Part shown: piece by piece, positions 44,982-55,977 of the stretch
Layout: the number at the start of each line of letters is the position of its first letter
Numbering within the stretch: the stretch's first letter is position 1
Assembly (NCBI GenBank): GCA_964418415.1
Contig: CAYQLB010000002.1
Span: 28,686 to 92,685 of the forward strand
From: CAJBLF01 sp964418415
GTDB lineage: Bacteria > Patescibacteriota > Gracilibacteria > Absconditabacterales > Absconditicoccaceae
Direction of reading: 5' to 3'
DNA length: 64,000 nt
The notes under the pieces: generated by a model
Told to the model about the DNA's origin: nothing
What the model saw: the letters and a program-made list of their open reading frames with translations, nothing else
Databases searched by the model: none
Position numbers and translations under genes: made by a program

Positions 44982-45130
44982 GTTTTCAAATGCGGAATTT
45001 AAAATTTAGTATTCAGAATTACAAAAAAAATAATTTCTTTTTGGGAGTGTAGTGAAAATGTTCTGCGTTTCAAATTCATTGTAAAAAATCGTTTTACAAA
45101 AAACTTTCACTTCATTTTTCGGGTATTGTT

Positions 45131-46072
45131 TTATTCTTCTACTATTAGTATGTCTTTGTGTTGTTCATACAATGTTTTTATATCTTCAGGGGTCTCATAA
45201 TTAGGGAAGAGTGTTTGATTTAAATCGATGTTTGTTTCTATGTTTTCAGCAACTATAGTATTAGTTTTTATGAGTTTGTCTATCGTAGAAGAGTCGTATC
45301 CGTTATTTATCAATATTTTTCTGATCTCTTCTTCTGTCATGATGTGAAATTGGCCTTTGGGTTTTCTTCTATTTTCATCATAAATCTTTAATCCATCTTT
45401 GATTGCTAATGCTACTTCTCGTGCTTGTTTGTCTCCTTGCGAAGGATAGAAAAAATTATTATTTACTACACAAGGAATATCTTCTTTCTCTGATAATGTG
45501 AGTATGTATTCGTTTGTCTTTTTTGATTCTGTTGTTTCGTTGTAATCCTGTGCAATGATTTCCAAAAAGAAATTTTCCTTTCCTATTGTATCTTGGATAA
45601 GATGTATAATCTCCACTATTTTAGATTCTTTTTCATCCAGAGCGATCATCTTACCTATCCATGAATTCGCTCATCATGAGATGCAGACAATTTCTCTTCA
45701 GAATTTTTTTAATGCTTGGATATCTATCTTTGGTTTTCCTTTGATGCCTTCTTTATTTGCAAACGACACTAATTCCATAAGGCTTTGATATCCTTCTTTG
45801 GTTTTTGCAATTATTACTATATTCCCTATTTGATTTTCTTGTGTTTGTGAACTGATATCTATGACGAATCATATTTCTACTCCTATGATGGGCTTGATAC
45901 CTGCATCTTTTGCTAATTGATAAAATTTTACCATACCATACATGCCGTTATAGTCAGTGATAGCGATAGCGTTCATTCCAAGTTCTTTGGCCTTGTTGAC
46001 TATAGCTGCGGGTTTCCCTATTGCTTCAAGGAAGGAAAAAGTACTATGGCCATGTAGATGAATAAAACTCAT
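45131..46072 (-). CDS. PHP-domain N-terminal fragment of DNA polymerase III alpha
   Basis: 313 residues; DnaE is normally over 1000. The sequence starts MSFIHLHGHSTFSFLEAIG and runs through ELGMNAIAITDYNGMYGMVKFY, AGIKPIIGVEIG, and FFYPSQGDKQAREVALAIKDG, which is the PHP domain and the start of the palm-linker of DnaE. It ends at LFPNYETPEDIKTLYEQ, where full-length DnaE continues into the catalytic palm (which is absent). The usual TDH is TDY, suggesting altered metal binding. The stop is TAA, and no continuation is seen in any frame downstream. It is either a split DnaE or a free PHP enzyme. Confidence 0.75.
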
Positions 46073-46176
46073 ACTATGTATTAATTAGTTAAATAATCAC
46101 TTATAGTAGATTATATATTCAATATAGTCTATATATAGTATGTCTATGTTTTTTTATTCCAAAAGCAAATGCTATA

Positions 46177-47481
46177 TTATCTTGTTGCTTCGAATTGTTG
46201 AAATAATTCTTTGAACAATATAGGTACAAGCTTCATTTTTTCTGGTGGTAAAATGTATGCTATCCTCATCTGTGTCTTTCCTGGATTTTCTTGTCATGGA
46301 GCTGGTGAATAGAATCCTCCCATTGGAGCCACCAATAAGGTCATCTCTTTTCCTTCCTTCTTTACCTTTCCTTTGCTTGCACAATAGAGAACAAAATCGT
46401 TTGCATCAAATCCTGGTTTGGCGATAGCATTTACTTCTATAACAGAATAGAGTGAAGCATCGGGGCTTGATATAATAACCCCTGGCAGAAGTGTTTTAAA
46501 GTCATTTGTTATAGATTCTAACATTCATTTGTAGTAGGTTCTTTGTTTGCTATATCGTGCTTGAAGTTCTTCTTTACTTTCATGAGCCAGTGCTCCAAAG
46601 ATGTACTGTCCTATGACATTGGTACAGAGATTTGCGGTATATTCTGCTACAGATTTTTCGTGGAATTCTTTGTTGTCTGTGACTAATGCTCCGACTCTGA
46701 GGCCGCATGCGTTCCGTACTTTTGAAGCTGTTTCTATACTTATTCTTCTGCCCACTATCCCTGGTACTTCCTTATCAGTAATCCCTCGGATACTTGTTGC
46801 TGGTTTATTGACATAAAATAACTCTCTATACGCTTCATCACTGATCATTCGTAGGTCATATTTTACACACAATTGAGCTAATGTAATCATACTTTCCTGA
46901 TCGTAGAAATGTCCGGTAGGGTTGTCGTATGGTATAACTACCAAAGCTCATGGTTGATATTCTATAATTGTTTTTTCTATTTCTTCGATGTTTGGTAGTG
47001 TGAATGTTCCGTTTGGCATTAATTTCCTTTGTACAGAAATTGTTGTTCTTCCTAGTCTATTTGCCATGGTCATATAGTTGGTGTATGCTGCGTCTATCAA
47101 TAATAACGGCTGTTCTTTAGTTCCTGCAGGTCCGCAACAACCCACAGTAATCAATTCCATAGCTAAACTTCCACCGTCAGTTATCTGGCTATATAATCCG
47201 ACTGTTTCATAACCGCTCGCAGCGATTATATTTATAAATGCTTTGTTAGTTTCGTCTAATCCTTTTGTAAACGAGTAGGGGATTACTCAATTTTTGAAAG
47301 GACTTTCTTTATCATCGAGATGAAACATTCTTTCTTGCATTTTGGGATGCATAGGTAACGAGACGTCTCCTATAGAAACATTGATAGCTTCAACATCATC
47401 TATTCTTTTCAAAAACTCTATCTGTGCCATTCTGATAGAGGAAGGTTTCCTGTTTTGGAAATGTGGTGATAATTTCGGCAT
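46177..47481 (-). CDS. PLP-dependent aminotransferase, class I/II
   Basis: 434 residues. Fold-type I features: the N-terminal INVSIGDVSLPMHP, VGCCGPAGTKEQ in the cofactor loop, YDNPTGHFYDQESMI (Asn of NPTG), RMISDEAYRELFY (Asp), the Lys in SIETASKVRNACGLRVG, and the Arg near the C-terminus in QMRIAYILP. It resembles aspartate/LL-diaminopimelate-type aminotransferases. The ATG at 47481 is chosen over a GTG 51 bases upstream. Substrate unknown. Confidence 0.88.
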
Positions 47482-47611
47482 ATATTGGTGATAAGGATAA
47501 AATATTTTTCGCTTATACGAAAACCTTTGCACTTTTCAAAAGTATTTTTTCTTGTTGAAAAAATGACGCTTTTTTGTAAGCTAATTTGGCTTTATTTTTG
47601 TGTATATTGAA

Positions 47612-49777
47612 ATGTATAAAAAGATATTAATTATACTATGTATGATGATAGGATGTGTTTCCTTTGTTTCTGCCTATTCGTGGAATCTTCCTGGTGTTCA
47701 AATCATTTCTCGTGAACAGTGGTGAGCTAATGAAACTCGAAGATATTCTTCCACATCCAAAACCCAGAGAGATGCTTTACGTGAACAACAAAAAGATACA
47801 GAATCCAACGAACTGTCTGAAAGTGTATATCAAGGTCAAATGGCTACTGATTATCTTTTGACTACAACGCCTGATGAACAGATAGTCGATGAATATCGTG
47901 AATCATCCAATGGTAATTATCTCAAGTGGCCAGAAAGTATTCACAAAGATAAATCCAAAATCATTATTCATCATACGGCTGATGATTATTCTGCCTTATT
48001 GACGTGATGAACAGGTGCGGTGTATCAAGAAATTCAGCGTATATATAAGTACCATACCTTGACTAAATGACGATGAGATGTTGGATATAACTTTCTTATA
48101 GATCCTTTTGGCAATATCTATGAAGGAAGGGCAGGAGGAGAATGAACGGTAGGTGCTCATGTTAGTTGGAACAATACTCCTAGTATCGGAATTTCCTTAC
48201 TTTGAAATTTTAATGTCAATGTTCCTACTGATGATTCATTGAAGGCTCTTGTGAATCTTACTACTTCATTAGCAAGGAAATATAAAATAAATCCAAAAGC
48301 TACAACAACGTATTTTAAAAAATCTAATGAAGCACCATATCTCAAAAGCTATACCAATTATACGGTAGCATGACATACGGATGCGGGTGTTACTTCTTGT
48401 CCAGGAACCAATCTCTATCCGCTTCTTTCTGAAATCAGGGAGCAAGTTAGTAAAAATCTTGCATCACTTACTTTGGTGAGTACCCCTATGGCTCTACCTC
48501 TCAAACCATCTATACATAGATGAACTACTGTAGCGGGTCGACGATATTCAGATCTTGCTACTGATACTTTTGAGTTGCCAATCAGGTGGTCTTGAGTTAA
48601 GTCATGTACAACAAATGATACCTCTATTATCGTAAATTCCTGTGTATCAGAAGGTAATAAACTTATTGTTTCATTGACCAAAAAATGATCAAGTGGACTC
48701 AAAACTATTAAGGCAGTTACTGCGTCTTGAACCAAGACTTTTTCTATGAATCTTATTCGACATGATGATTTTGCTGATATAGCTAATAATATAAAAGAAG
48801 AATATATGGATAGAAAAGGGTTTTCTTCTTCTTCTCAAAATCTTAAGAAAATTACCTCAAAGATAACTGTTGATGATATCAATATTTTGATTGATACACC
48901 ACTCACTATTTTGTTGTATGAATTGAGTATGAATTATCCAAGATATGAAATTTCTTGTGATGGATGATGCTCTATTCAAGTAGATGGTGAAACCTATACC
49001 TATAATAACCCTATAGTTGAAGTGAATGATGGATTTATCTATCTTACACTTCCTGAATTGGAAAATGCACTTTCTGTAAAATATCTAAAAATATCTTCTA
49101 TAGATTGATGACTTGTTCGTGTCAATAACTACACGAGAAAATCTTATGGCTGAACCCCACGGAATACTTTCAGATGATCGTTAGTTTGGAAGAAGCAGCA
49201 GATCAAAAATCTTTCTTTGTGAAAATACATTGAACAAGCTGTTGTTATGAATACTACTTCATTTGATGATTATATGAAAGGTATAGCTGAAACTAGCGAT
49301 ACTGAAAATATAGAAAAGCAAAAGATTGTTCTTCTTCTTGCAAAAATGTATACTTTGTTTTATATTAATGGAGAAAATGTTCATCCATCTATTCCTGCAG
49401 GTGCAATGTACCAAGCTATAGATAATCCAGATATGTTCCAAAAATATGTTGGTGCTTGATGGGAAAAAACCTCTAAAATGTCTACTACCTTATTGTCTGA
49501 TATCAAAGATAAGGTTATTCTTTATGATGGATATGTACCTATTTTACCATATTTTAGCTGTTCTGCTGGATTTACTTGGTCTGCGAAAGAGAAACGATGA
49601 TGGACGGATACGCCGTATCTTCAGTCCAAACTTGATTTTGCTCCATGTTTTGATTTTAATGGTCATGGTGTGTGATTGAGCGGCAAGTGAGCGCAGCATC
49701 TTGCTCAACAATGATGGACTCTCGAACAAATATTACAATATTATTATCCTGGAGTAACCTTGGAAACGATTAATTAA
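47612..49777 (+). CDS. Amidase (PGRP-like) and SpoIID fusion, secreted
   Basis: 721 residues. A signal peptide (MYKKILIILCMMIGCVSFVS) precedes an amidase_2/PGRP-type domain at about residues 95-275: IIIHHTADDY, YNFLIDPFGNIYEGR, GAHVSWNNTPSIGISLLGN and GHTDAGVTSCPG supply the zinc His/His/Cys set. After a beta-rich linker, residues about 410-720 are a SpoIID/LytB domain: VHPSIPAGAMYQA, PILPYFSCSAGFTW and GHGVGLSGKGAQHLAQQG near the C-terminus. It would cut peptide stems and glycan chains of peptidoglycan. About 20 TGA codons. Confidence 0.88.
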
Positions 49778-49829
49778 TTACCAATTACGAATAATATATT
49801 ATTAATTTTATATTTTCATTAGTTTGTTC

Positions 49830-50672
49830 GTGTATAAGAAAATTCTCAATACATTATTTCAAGGCAATGCTGATCAAGCCTGTGAACACATTCTCGGTCT
49901 TTATGAGAGAAAATGATTTTGTATTGTAGATTATCTTTATTTCGCGAATGTTGCTGGTAAAAAACTTTTTGATACATACCATGTTTCCTATTCTGCTGCT
50001 GATTTCCGTCAAGCATTGCTTGCTGATTATAAGATAATGAATATTAATTGAATCCTTGCTTCCTATCAGCATGCTATTCTTGATGCTGATTTGGTACTGA
50101 TGGATGGGATAGCATTACAAATCTTCTATTTTTTGGCTAAAAAGAAACGAATACCTAATCTTAATGGAACGGATTTCTGTCCGTATTTTCTCTCGTATGT
50201 CAAAGAATATAAAAAAGAGAGAAATATAAATATTATCCTCTATGGAACCTATCCTCATCTTTTGGAAAAAACCAAATATTATCTCTCAAACCAATGATAT
50301 CATGTCATCTATGCTCAGGATGGGTACACTAATTTGGATTGGGAAGCATTAACATCTGCTTTGATATGAAAAGACAGAGATATAAATATCTTACTGAATG
50401 CGAGATCTACGCCTAATTATCCTATACAGGAATTGTGGACTTTAGCAAATAAAGAGCATATTCATAAACATTGACTTATTGTATTGAATCAATGAGGTAC
50501 GTTTGATTTTCGAGTAGGAGAACAAAAAAGAGCTCCTAAACTTGTTAGAAATATGAAACTTGAACGATTACGGAGACTTATTGCTACTCCCAAAAGACAA
50601 ATCAAAAAAACATTGGATTCTTTGGCTATTTTGAAGTATATTTTTGTCTATTTGCTGTTGAAAAAATACTAA
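49830..50672 (+). CDS. WecG/TagA/CpsF-family glycosyltransferase
   Basis: 280 residues, GTG start. The family (GT26) adds N-acetylmannosaminuronate/ManNAc to lipid-linked sugars. Conserved pieces: VLMDGIALQI, the NLNGTDFCPYFLSY (NGxD) motif, IILYGTYPHLLEKTKYYL, LNQGGTFDFRVGEQKRAPKL, and LERLRRLIATPKR. GGTFDF uses a TGA-coded Gly. It follows the amidase-SpoIID gene by 52 bases and may share a cell-wall role. Confidence 0.88.
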
Positions 50673-50736
50673 ATATGTGTACATATAATAAAAAAGGATA
50701 TGTTTTTTGGTTTTTTAATTATTTTATGCTTCATTG

Positions 50737-52782
50737 ATGCATCTCAAAGAAAAAAAATTTCTCTATCTTAACGAAGAACAAGTATTTAATTTCGTAGAAG
50801 AGTTGCATAACGGCATCAAGATCAAGATGTTCGTCGGATTTCAATCACATAAGTTCTTGGATTTCCAAAAAGATCTTCTTCAGGATTTTGTTGCAGAATT
50901 TAAGGATAAAATCACTGATGATACTTATGATATTGATGAAGTGAAGAATAATTTTGAGATAGCACTTCAAAATCTTAATGTAAAACTCAAAGCATTTGCT
51001 GATAAAGTACGTGATGTAGAATATTTTTGAATAAAATGATACATCCAACTGGTGATGGATAATATTCTCATGCTTTCCATGATTGGCGATGTGAGTGTAA
51101 TGATATTCAGAGATGAAAAATTATATTATTCTCTTACGAATTCTCTCAATGATAAAGGTAAAATAGATTTATTCTCTGATTTTGTCGAAGGTGATCTTGA
51201 AAGTCATGATCAGCTATTGTATGTGGGTACAAAAATCTCTGATGTATTTGATAATAGTGATTTTAAAGAAATGGCATCGGTATTGAGATCTGAAGATACT
51301 CATCTTATTAATTTTTTTCAAGAACTGCTCAATGCAAGATTGGATAAAAAACTGTTTTGATTTATTTTTCATTATCTTATTACTTGAGCGCCAGTAAAGA
51401 CTCATGAAGAATATATTGCTAAAATAAGCGATAATGCTCTTTTTAGTAAACTCAAGAAAACTTTGCTTAAAAATAAATATCAGGCCACTGTCGCTATCTT
51501 GTGAGTATTTATCCTTTTTATGGTTATCAATCTGCTTTCACAGGTACTCAAATCTAATGCGGATACTTTTGTTACTTCTGATGGTGTTACGGTGGATTTG
51601 ACGATAGAGGATATCAAAAAGGATTTGTTCATGTTTCAGGGTATGGACCCTACTTCAGAAGAAAAATCTATCAAATACAATGAGATTCTTGCTAAGCTCG
51701 ATGTTTTACAAAGTAAAGGAAGATGGCTTGAAGATGTAGCACAATTTAGAAAACTTCTTCAATCTGAATATTATAAGTGATTTAATATCGTTTATGTGAG
51801 TAGCTTGAATAAATTTGATGATCCTACAATTGGAAGAAAAACCAAGATTTTAACGTTAAATACTTCAGAACTTTCTCAGCTTGGTGAGGTTCAAGGTCTC
51901 TATGTTTGGAGAAATATGTCTATTGCAGGCACGAAATCTGCTTTGATTGGTACACTCGACGATACTATGAGATGATCTCTCATTAGCTATAATTTTCCTT
52001 CAACCGATATGCTTAAGTGATGTAATATTAATTTACTCAAAGATGGTATTTATTGTTTTACTAATAATTCCAATATCTATTCCATAAATAAAGAATGATC
52101 CCAACCTGTAACTACAACAGATACAGAACCATTTACCAAAAATATCGCTGGTGTTTTTACTTATGGAAAAGCTAACTTGTATGTATTTGAAGATAATATA
52201 AGTGCTGCAGGTAATACTACATTAGTTACAAGATATCGCAATACACTTTGATCGCAGATTATCTATCAAGGATGACAGAAATATTTCCTTTCCCCTAGTA
52301 TGACAGGTATATCTTTTTCTTCAGGACTTTCTAATTTCGCTATCGATTGATCATTTATGACTCGAAATAACGGTAAACTTTATCAATTCCGAAGAAATCC
52401 CGCATCATCATTTACTCTTGATGTTCGTGAGGTTGCTTTAAAATGAGGAGATAAAAAAACGTTGCAATATTCTGATGATGTTAAGGTTATTAGTTCTGTT
52501 AATTCCAAATATGTATTCCTTTTTGATAGAATTAATCAGACATTTACGGTGTATGAATCCCGTCCAGCAAAGAGTGCAGATGCATATAATTATGATCTGT
52601 ATTATATATTTATGTATAAATTCGATCTCGGAACCAATAAGATTGTAGATATTGATATTCCTGATTCTAGCGGTAATAGACCTGAAATGTATATCTTGAC
52701 TGCTGATGGTGTCAATAAAATAGCATTGTATGAGTTCATCGATAGCATCAAGGACAACAAAACGCTTAAACAATTAAATTAG
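50737..52782 (+). CDS. Large membrane protein with PP2C-like N-terminus and beta-propeller-like C-terminus
   Basis: 681 residues, not recognised. Residues 1-200 carry GIKGYIQLVMDNILMLSMIG with DVSVMIFRDEKLYYSLTN and GKIDLFSDFVEGDLESHD, which recall PP2C-like phosphatase strands (GD..V...R...L). A single membrane helix lies at about 250-272 (YQATVAILGVFILFMVINLL). Residues about 300-681 repeat beta-rich units (for example LYVWRNMSIAG, GIYCFTNNSNIYSINKEG, YVFLFDRINQTFTVYES), likely a propeller outside the cell. The layout suggests a sensor coupling an outer domain to a cytosolic one. Confidence 0.7.
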
Positions 52783-52889
52783 CTTGAAGCTTGAAGCTGT
52801 TTCTTAGTATTTAGCATAACAGAATTCAGAGTGTAGAGTATATATTTCAGGAATGTATATGTCTTGTTTAAAAAATAAGTGTAAAAACT

Positions 52890-54470
52890 ATGGAAAAAAT
52901 ATCATCGAAAGAACTTAGGAATAAGTGGAATGATTTTTGGATATCAAAACAGCATACCTATCTTCCAGAAAGTTCTCTTATTGGAGGAAAAGAAAGTACT
53001 GCTATGTTTACTATTGCATGAATGCAACAACTTATCCCGTATCTCTCTGGAAAGGAACATCCTTTGGGAAAAAGATTATATAATATCCAAAAATGTATTA
53101 GAACTGTCGACATCGACGAAGTAGGTGATGCAAGCCACCTCACGTTTTTTGAAATGATGGGAAATCGATCGCTTGGGGATTATTTCAAAAAAGAATCTGT
53201 GCAATGGAGCTGGGAATTTCTTGTGGATGTATTATGATTTGATCCGAAGAAACTTGCTGTTACGGTTTTTGAAGGTGATAAGGACGCACCCAAAGATGAA
53301 GAGACTGCGTGATATCGAAAAAAAATCTGAATACCAGAAGATAAAATAGCATATATGCCAGCTAGTAATAATCGATGGAGTCCGGGCTCTGTATGACCGT
53401 GTGGACCTGATACGGAAATTTTTTATCGGATAGGTAAAAATAAATTACCTTCAAAATGATCCAATCCCAAGACGGATGAAGATAATCGATTGGAAATTCG
53501 AAATAATGTCTTTATGGAATTTTATCGTGATGAACAAGGTAAATTAACTAAATTGAAAAATCAAAACGTTGATACAGGAATGGGATTTGAAAGAATGGCT
53601 AAAGTGTTGCAAAAAAAAGAAACCGTATTTGATACGGATATTTTCGATTCTTTATTGTTTCTTATAGAGAGAACGCTTGATATTACCTATACGGGTAATG
53701 AAAGAAGATGTAGAATTGTTGTTGATCATATTAGGACAGCATTTTTACTTATTCATAATGCTATCATACCTTCCAACGAATGAAGATGATATGTTTTGAG
53801 GAGATTGATCAGAAGAATGTATTATAATTTTATCCTTTTGAAACCTGGTTCGGAGCATCTTTTTGATGTATTTATTACAACTATGGTAACTTTCGTTGAT
53901 GGACTTATGGAGATGAGTGCTGATACAAAAGCTATTACTGCTGTATTGATCAAAGAGATACGTCAATTTCAAAAGACTATAGCTAATGGACAGAAATTGC
54001 TCAATGATCTTATTATTTCTTCCAAAGATAAGACTATCGCTGGTAAAGATATTTTCAAATTATACGACACTTTTTGATTTCCTTTGGAATTAACTAAAGA
54101 GATTATTGAAGAACAGTGATTGAATATCGATATGTTATGATTCCAACAAGAAATGAAGATTCAACAACAGAGATCCCGTGCGTGATCCAAAGATATGTTC
54201 AAACAATGAATTGATCGATGACAATATCTTCAATGAATACTTCCTACAAAATTTCTTGGATATAATGAACTTGAATCTGAGGAAGTTATATTACTTAAAG
54301 ATTTTGAAGTACAAGGACAAAGGATACTTGTATTTGATGCTACGCCATTTTATGCGGAAAGTGGTGGGCAGATATGAGATACGTGAATGATTATATTGGA
54401 TGATGGGAGTAAGGTGAACGTTGTCCAAGTTCAGAAATATAATGGAATTTTTCTTCATTTTGTAGAATAG
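52890..54470 (+). CDS. alaS: Alanyl-tRNA synthetase, N-terminal half (catalytic + part of editing barrel)
   Basis: 526 residues; bacterial AlaRS is about 870. It starts with MEKISSKELRNKWNDFW and includes motif 2 PLGKRLYNIQKCIRTVDID, GNRSLGDYFKKE (motif 1/2 region), the GPCGPDTE motif at about residue 168, NVDTGMGFERM (motif 3) and GYVLRRLIRRM. The tRNA-recognition helices follow. The final residues FYAESGGQIGDTGMII open the editing-domain beta-barrel, and the protein ends at LHFVE with TAG. The HxxxH editing part and C-Ala are in the separate gene at 34068-35033. Confidence 0.9.
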
Positions 54471-54519
54471 TATTACGTATCAAAATGTGAGTACCAGGAT
54501 TTATTTCTTGTTTTTTGGG

Positions 54520-55089
54520 ATGCAATATATCGTTCCTAGACTTCCTTCTTCATTTCCTTTCAAAAATTGACGCAGATGAACTTGTGGAATGTATACGCTC
54601 AAAGCAGTGATTGAATGATATAATGGTAGTCAGATAAATAATTATAGATATTATGCGAATGGCTGGTTGAGTAGGGTAACTGGCTATATGTTTCCCGATG
54701 CACTTATGAACGTACTTATCGAAAATGGATTACCTTCCCAAAAAATCTATTGTAGATGGACGAGTAAAGAAAAAAAAATAGAAACACTAAAATCTCTTCT
54801 TCATAAATGACCTGTTATTCTTCTTATTTCTCATGCATATAGTAGTACAAGACATTTTTCTTTTCGTAGGGCATTTATGCTTCAGCATTATATTTCTTTG
54901 CGATGATATGATGACGAAAAACGTATCTTTTATGTATATGATTCTAATGTAGAAAAAACGCATCACAAAGGTGATACGCTTCCTGTTGGAAATATTGTGC
55001 TGGAATATGATAAACTTCTTCGATATTGGCGTTTGGGTGGTCGATGATTCTATAGAGATTTCTGAATTTCGGTGTATTATAATTTATAG
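54520..55089 (+). CDS. Papain-like (C39-type) cysteine peptidase-fold protein
   Basis: 189 residues. Catalytic-type order: Cys in GTCGMYTLKAVIEGY (near residue 22), His in AFMLQHYISLRGYDD and Asp in IFYVYDSNVEK. The spacing matches the C39/papain-like fold. There is no signal peptide, and no bacteriocin exporter nearby. Five TGA codons. It could process a peptide or be a transglutaminase-like enzyme. Confidence 0.72.
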
Positions 55090-55101
55090 GTTAAAAAAAC
55101 C

Positions 55102-55572
55102 TTAGTCGATCTTATTGTATTTTGGAAAAAATGTGTATACTATTTTATAGAAGGAATCGATCACTTTATCGAGTCCTTTTTCTTGTTTGAGCATTCTTTC
55201 TGTCAATATTCCTTCAAGCTTGAACATCTCCTGTTCTACTTGTTTTCCTGTATTTTGGAATTTTGGATCGATACCAGTTTCGTTCATTGTCCTAAACTTT
55301 CGGAAGAGCTCATTGTATGCTTCATAAAATCTTTTGAAGAGCTGTCCTCATTTTGTTTTAGTCATTCCTTCTATTTTATCGGTGATATAATCATTGATGA
55401 TGTGTTGTATTTCTATTTTATCCTCAGAAGAAACGCTTTTGAATATCGGTCAGAAAATTTCGTGATTTTCTAAATCAGAAAAATAGGGGATGTATCCCTT
55501 TTTCTCTTCTATGTTGGTGATGATACTCGTGATCTGATTTACTTCGTTCTGGTTCATCTGTTTTTTATCCAT
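55102..55572 (-). CDS. Hypothetical helical protein
   Basis: 156 residues, acidic and strongly helical, with two TGA codons. N-terminus MDKKQMNQNEVNQITSIITN, later KLEGILTERMLKQEKGLDKV. It overlaps the end of the upstream gene by 34 bases and its stop faces the peptidase gene stop 12 bases away. Function unknown. Confidence 0.65.
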
Positions 55573-55805
55573 AATGTTTTAAATACTCATAAACTTACTG
55601 TCGATAATAAGAATCATATGGTCGGTACTATAGCATTGATCCAGGGATTAGGTAATTTCATACTTAGGAAAAAGAGTATAATAACTGCATAGGTCAACAC
55701 TGCTATACCTATTTTTCTTGCTCGGCTCGTTTCCCATGCCTTATCCATTTCTACACGTGCGTTTCTTTTTTTAATCTGTTCTATCTCTTTTTTGAGATCT
55801 TGCAT
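55539..55805 (-). CDS. Small coiled-coil membrane protein
   Basis: 88 residues. Residues 1-30 are a charged coiled coil (MQDLKKEIEQIKKRNARVEM); two membrane helices follow (IGIAVLTYAVIILFFLSM and IVPTIGFLLSTVSLGVF). It reads through two TGA codons and ends 34 bases inside the next gene, indicating translational coupling. Function unknown. Confidence 0.65.
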
Positions 55806-55977
55806 AGAGTTTTGATAATGAATAAAATCCTCACTGGAGGACTTCGGCTGGCTGGTTGGCTATAATATATGAATCCTTCGTCGTGTTTCAAGATGACTTC
55901 AAAACTTAGACAGATTGGATGAGATAGATAGAATGGGGAATAGTATTATCTAACCTCTTTTTATCAGTCTAATCTGT

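Noticed and set aside
45131..46072. Intein-split DnaE as in cyanobacteria.
   Set aside because: No intein N-terminal block follows the break, and the break is much nearer the N-terminus than in cyanobacteria.
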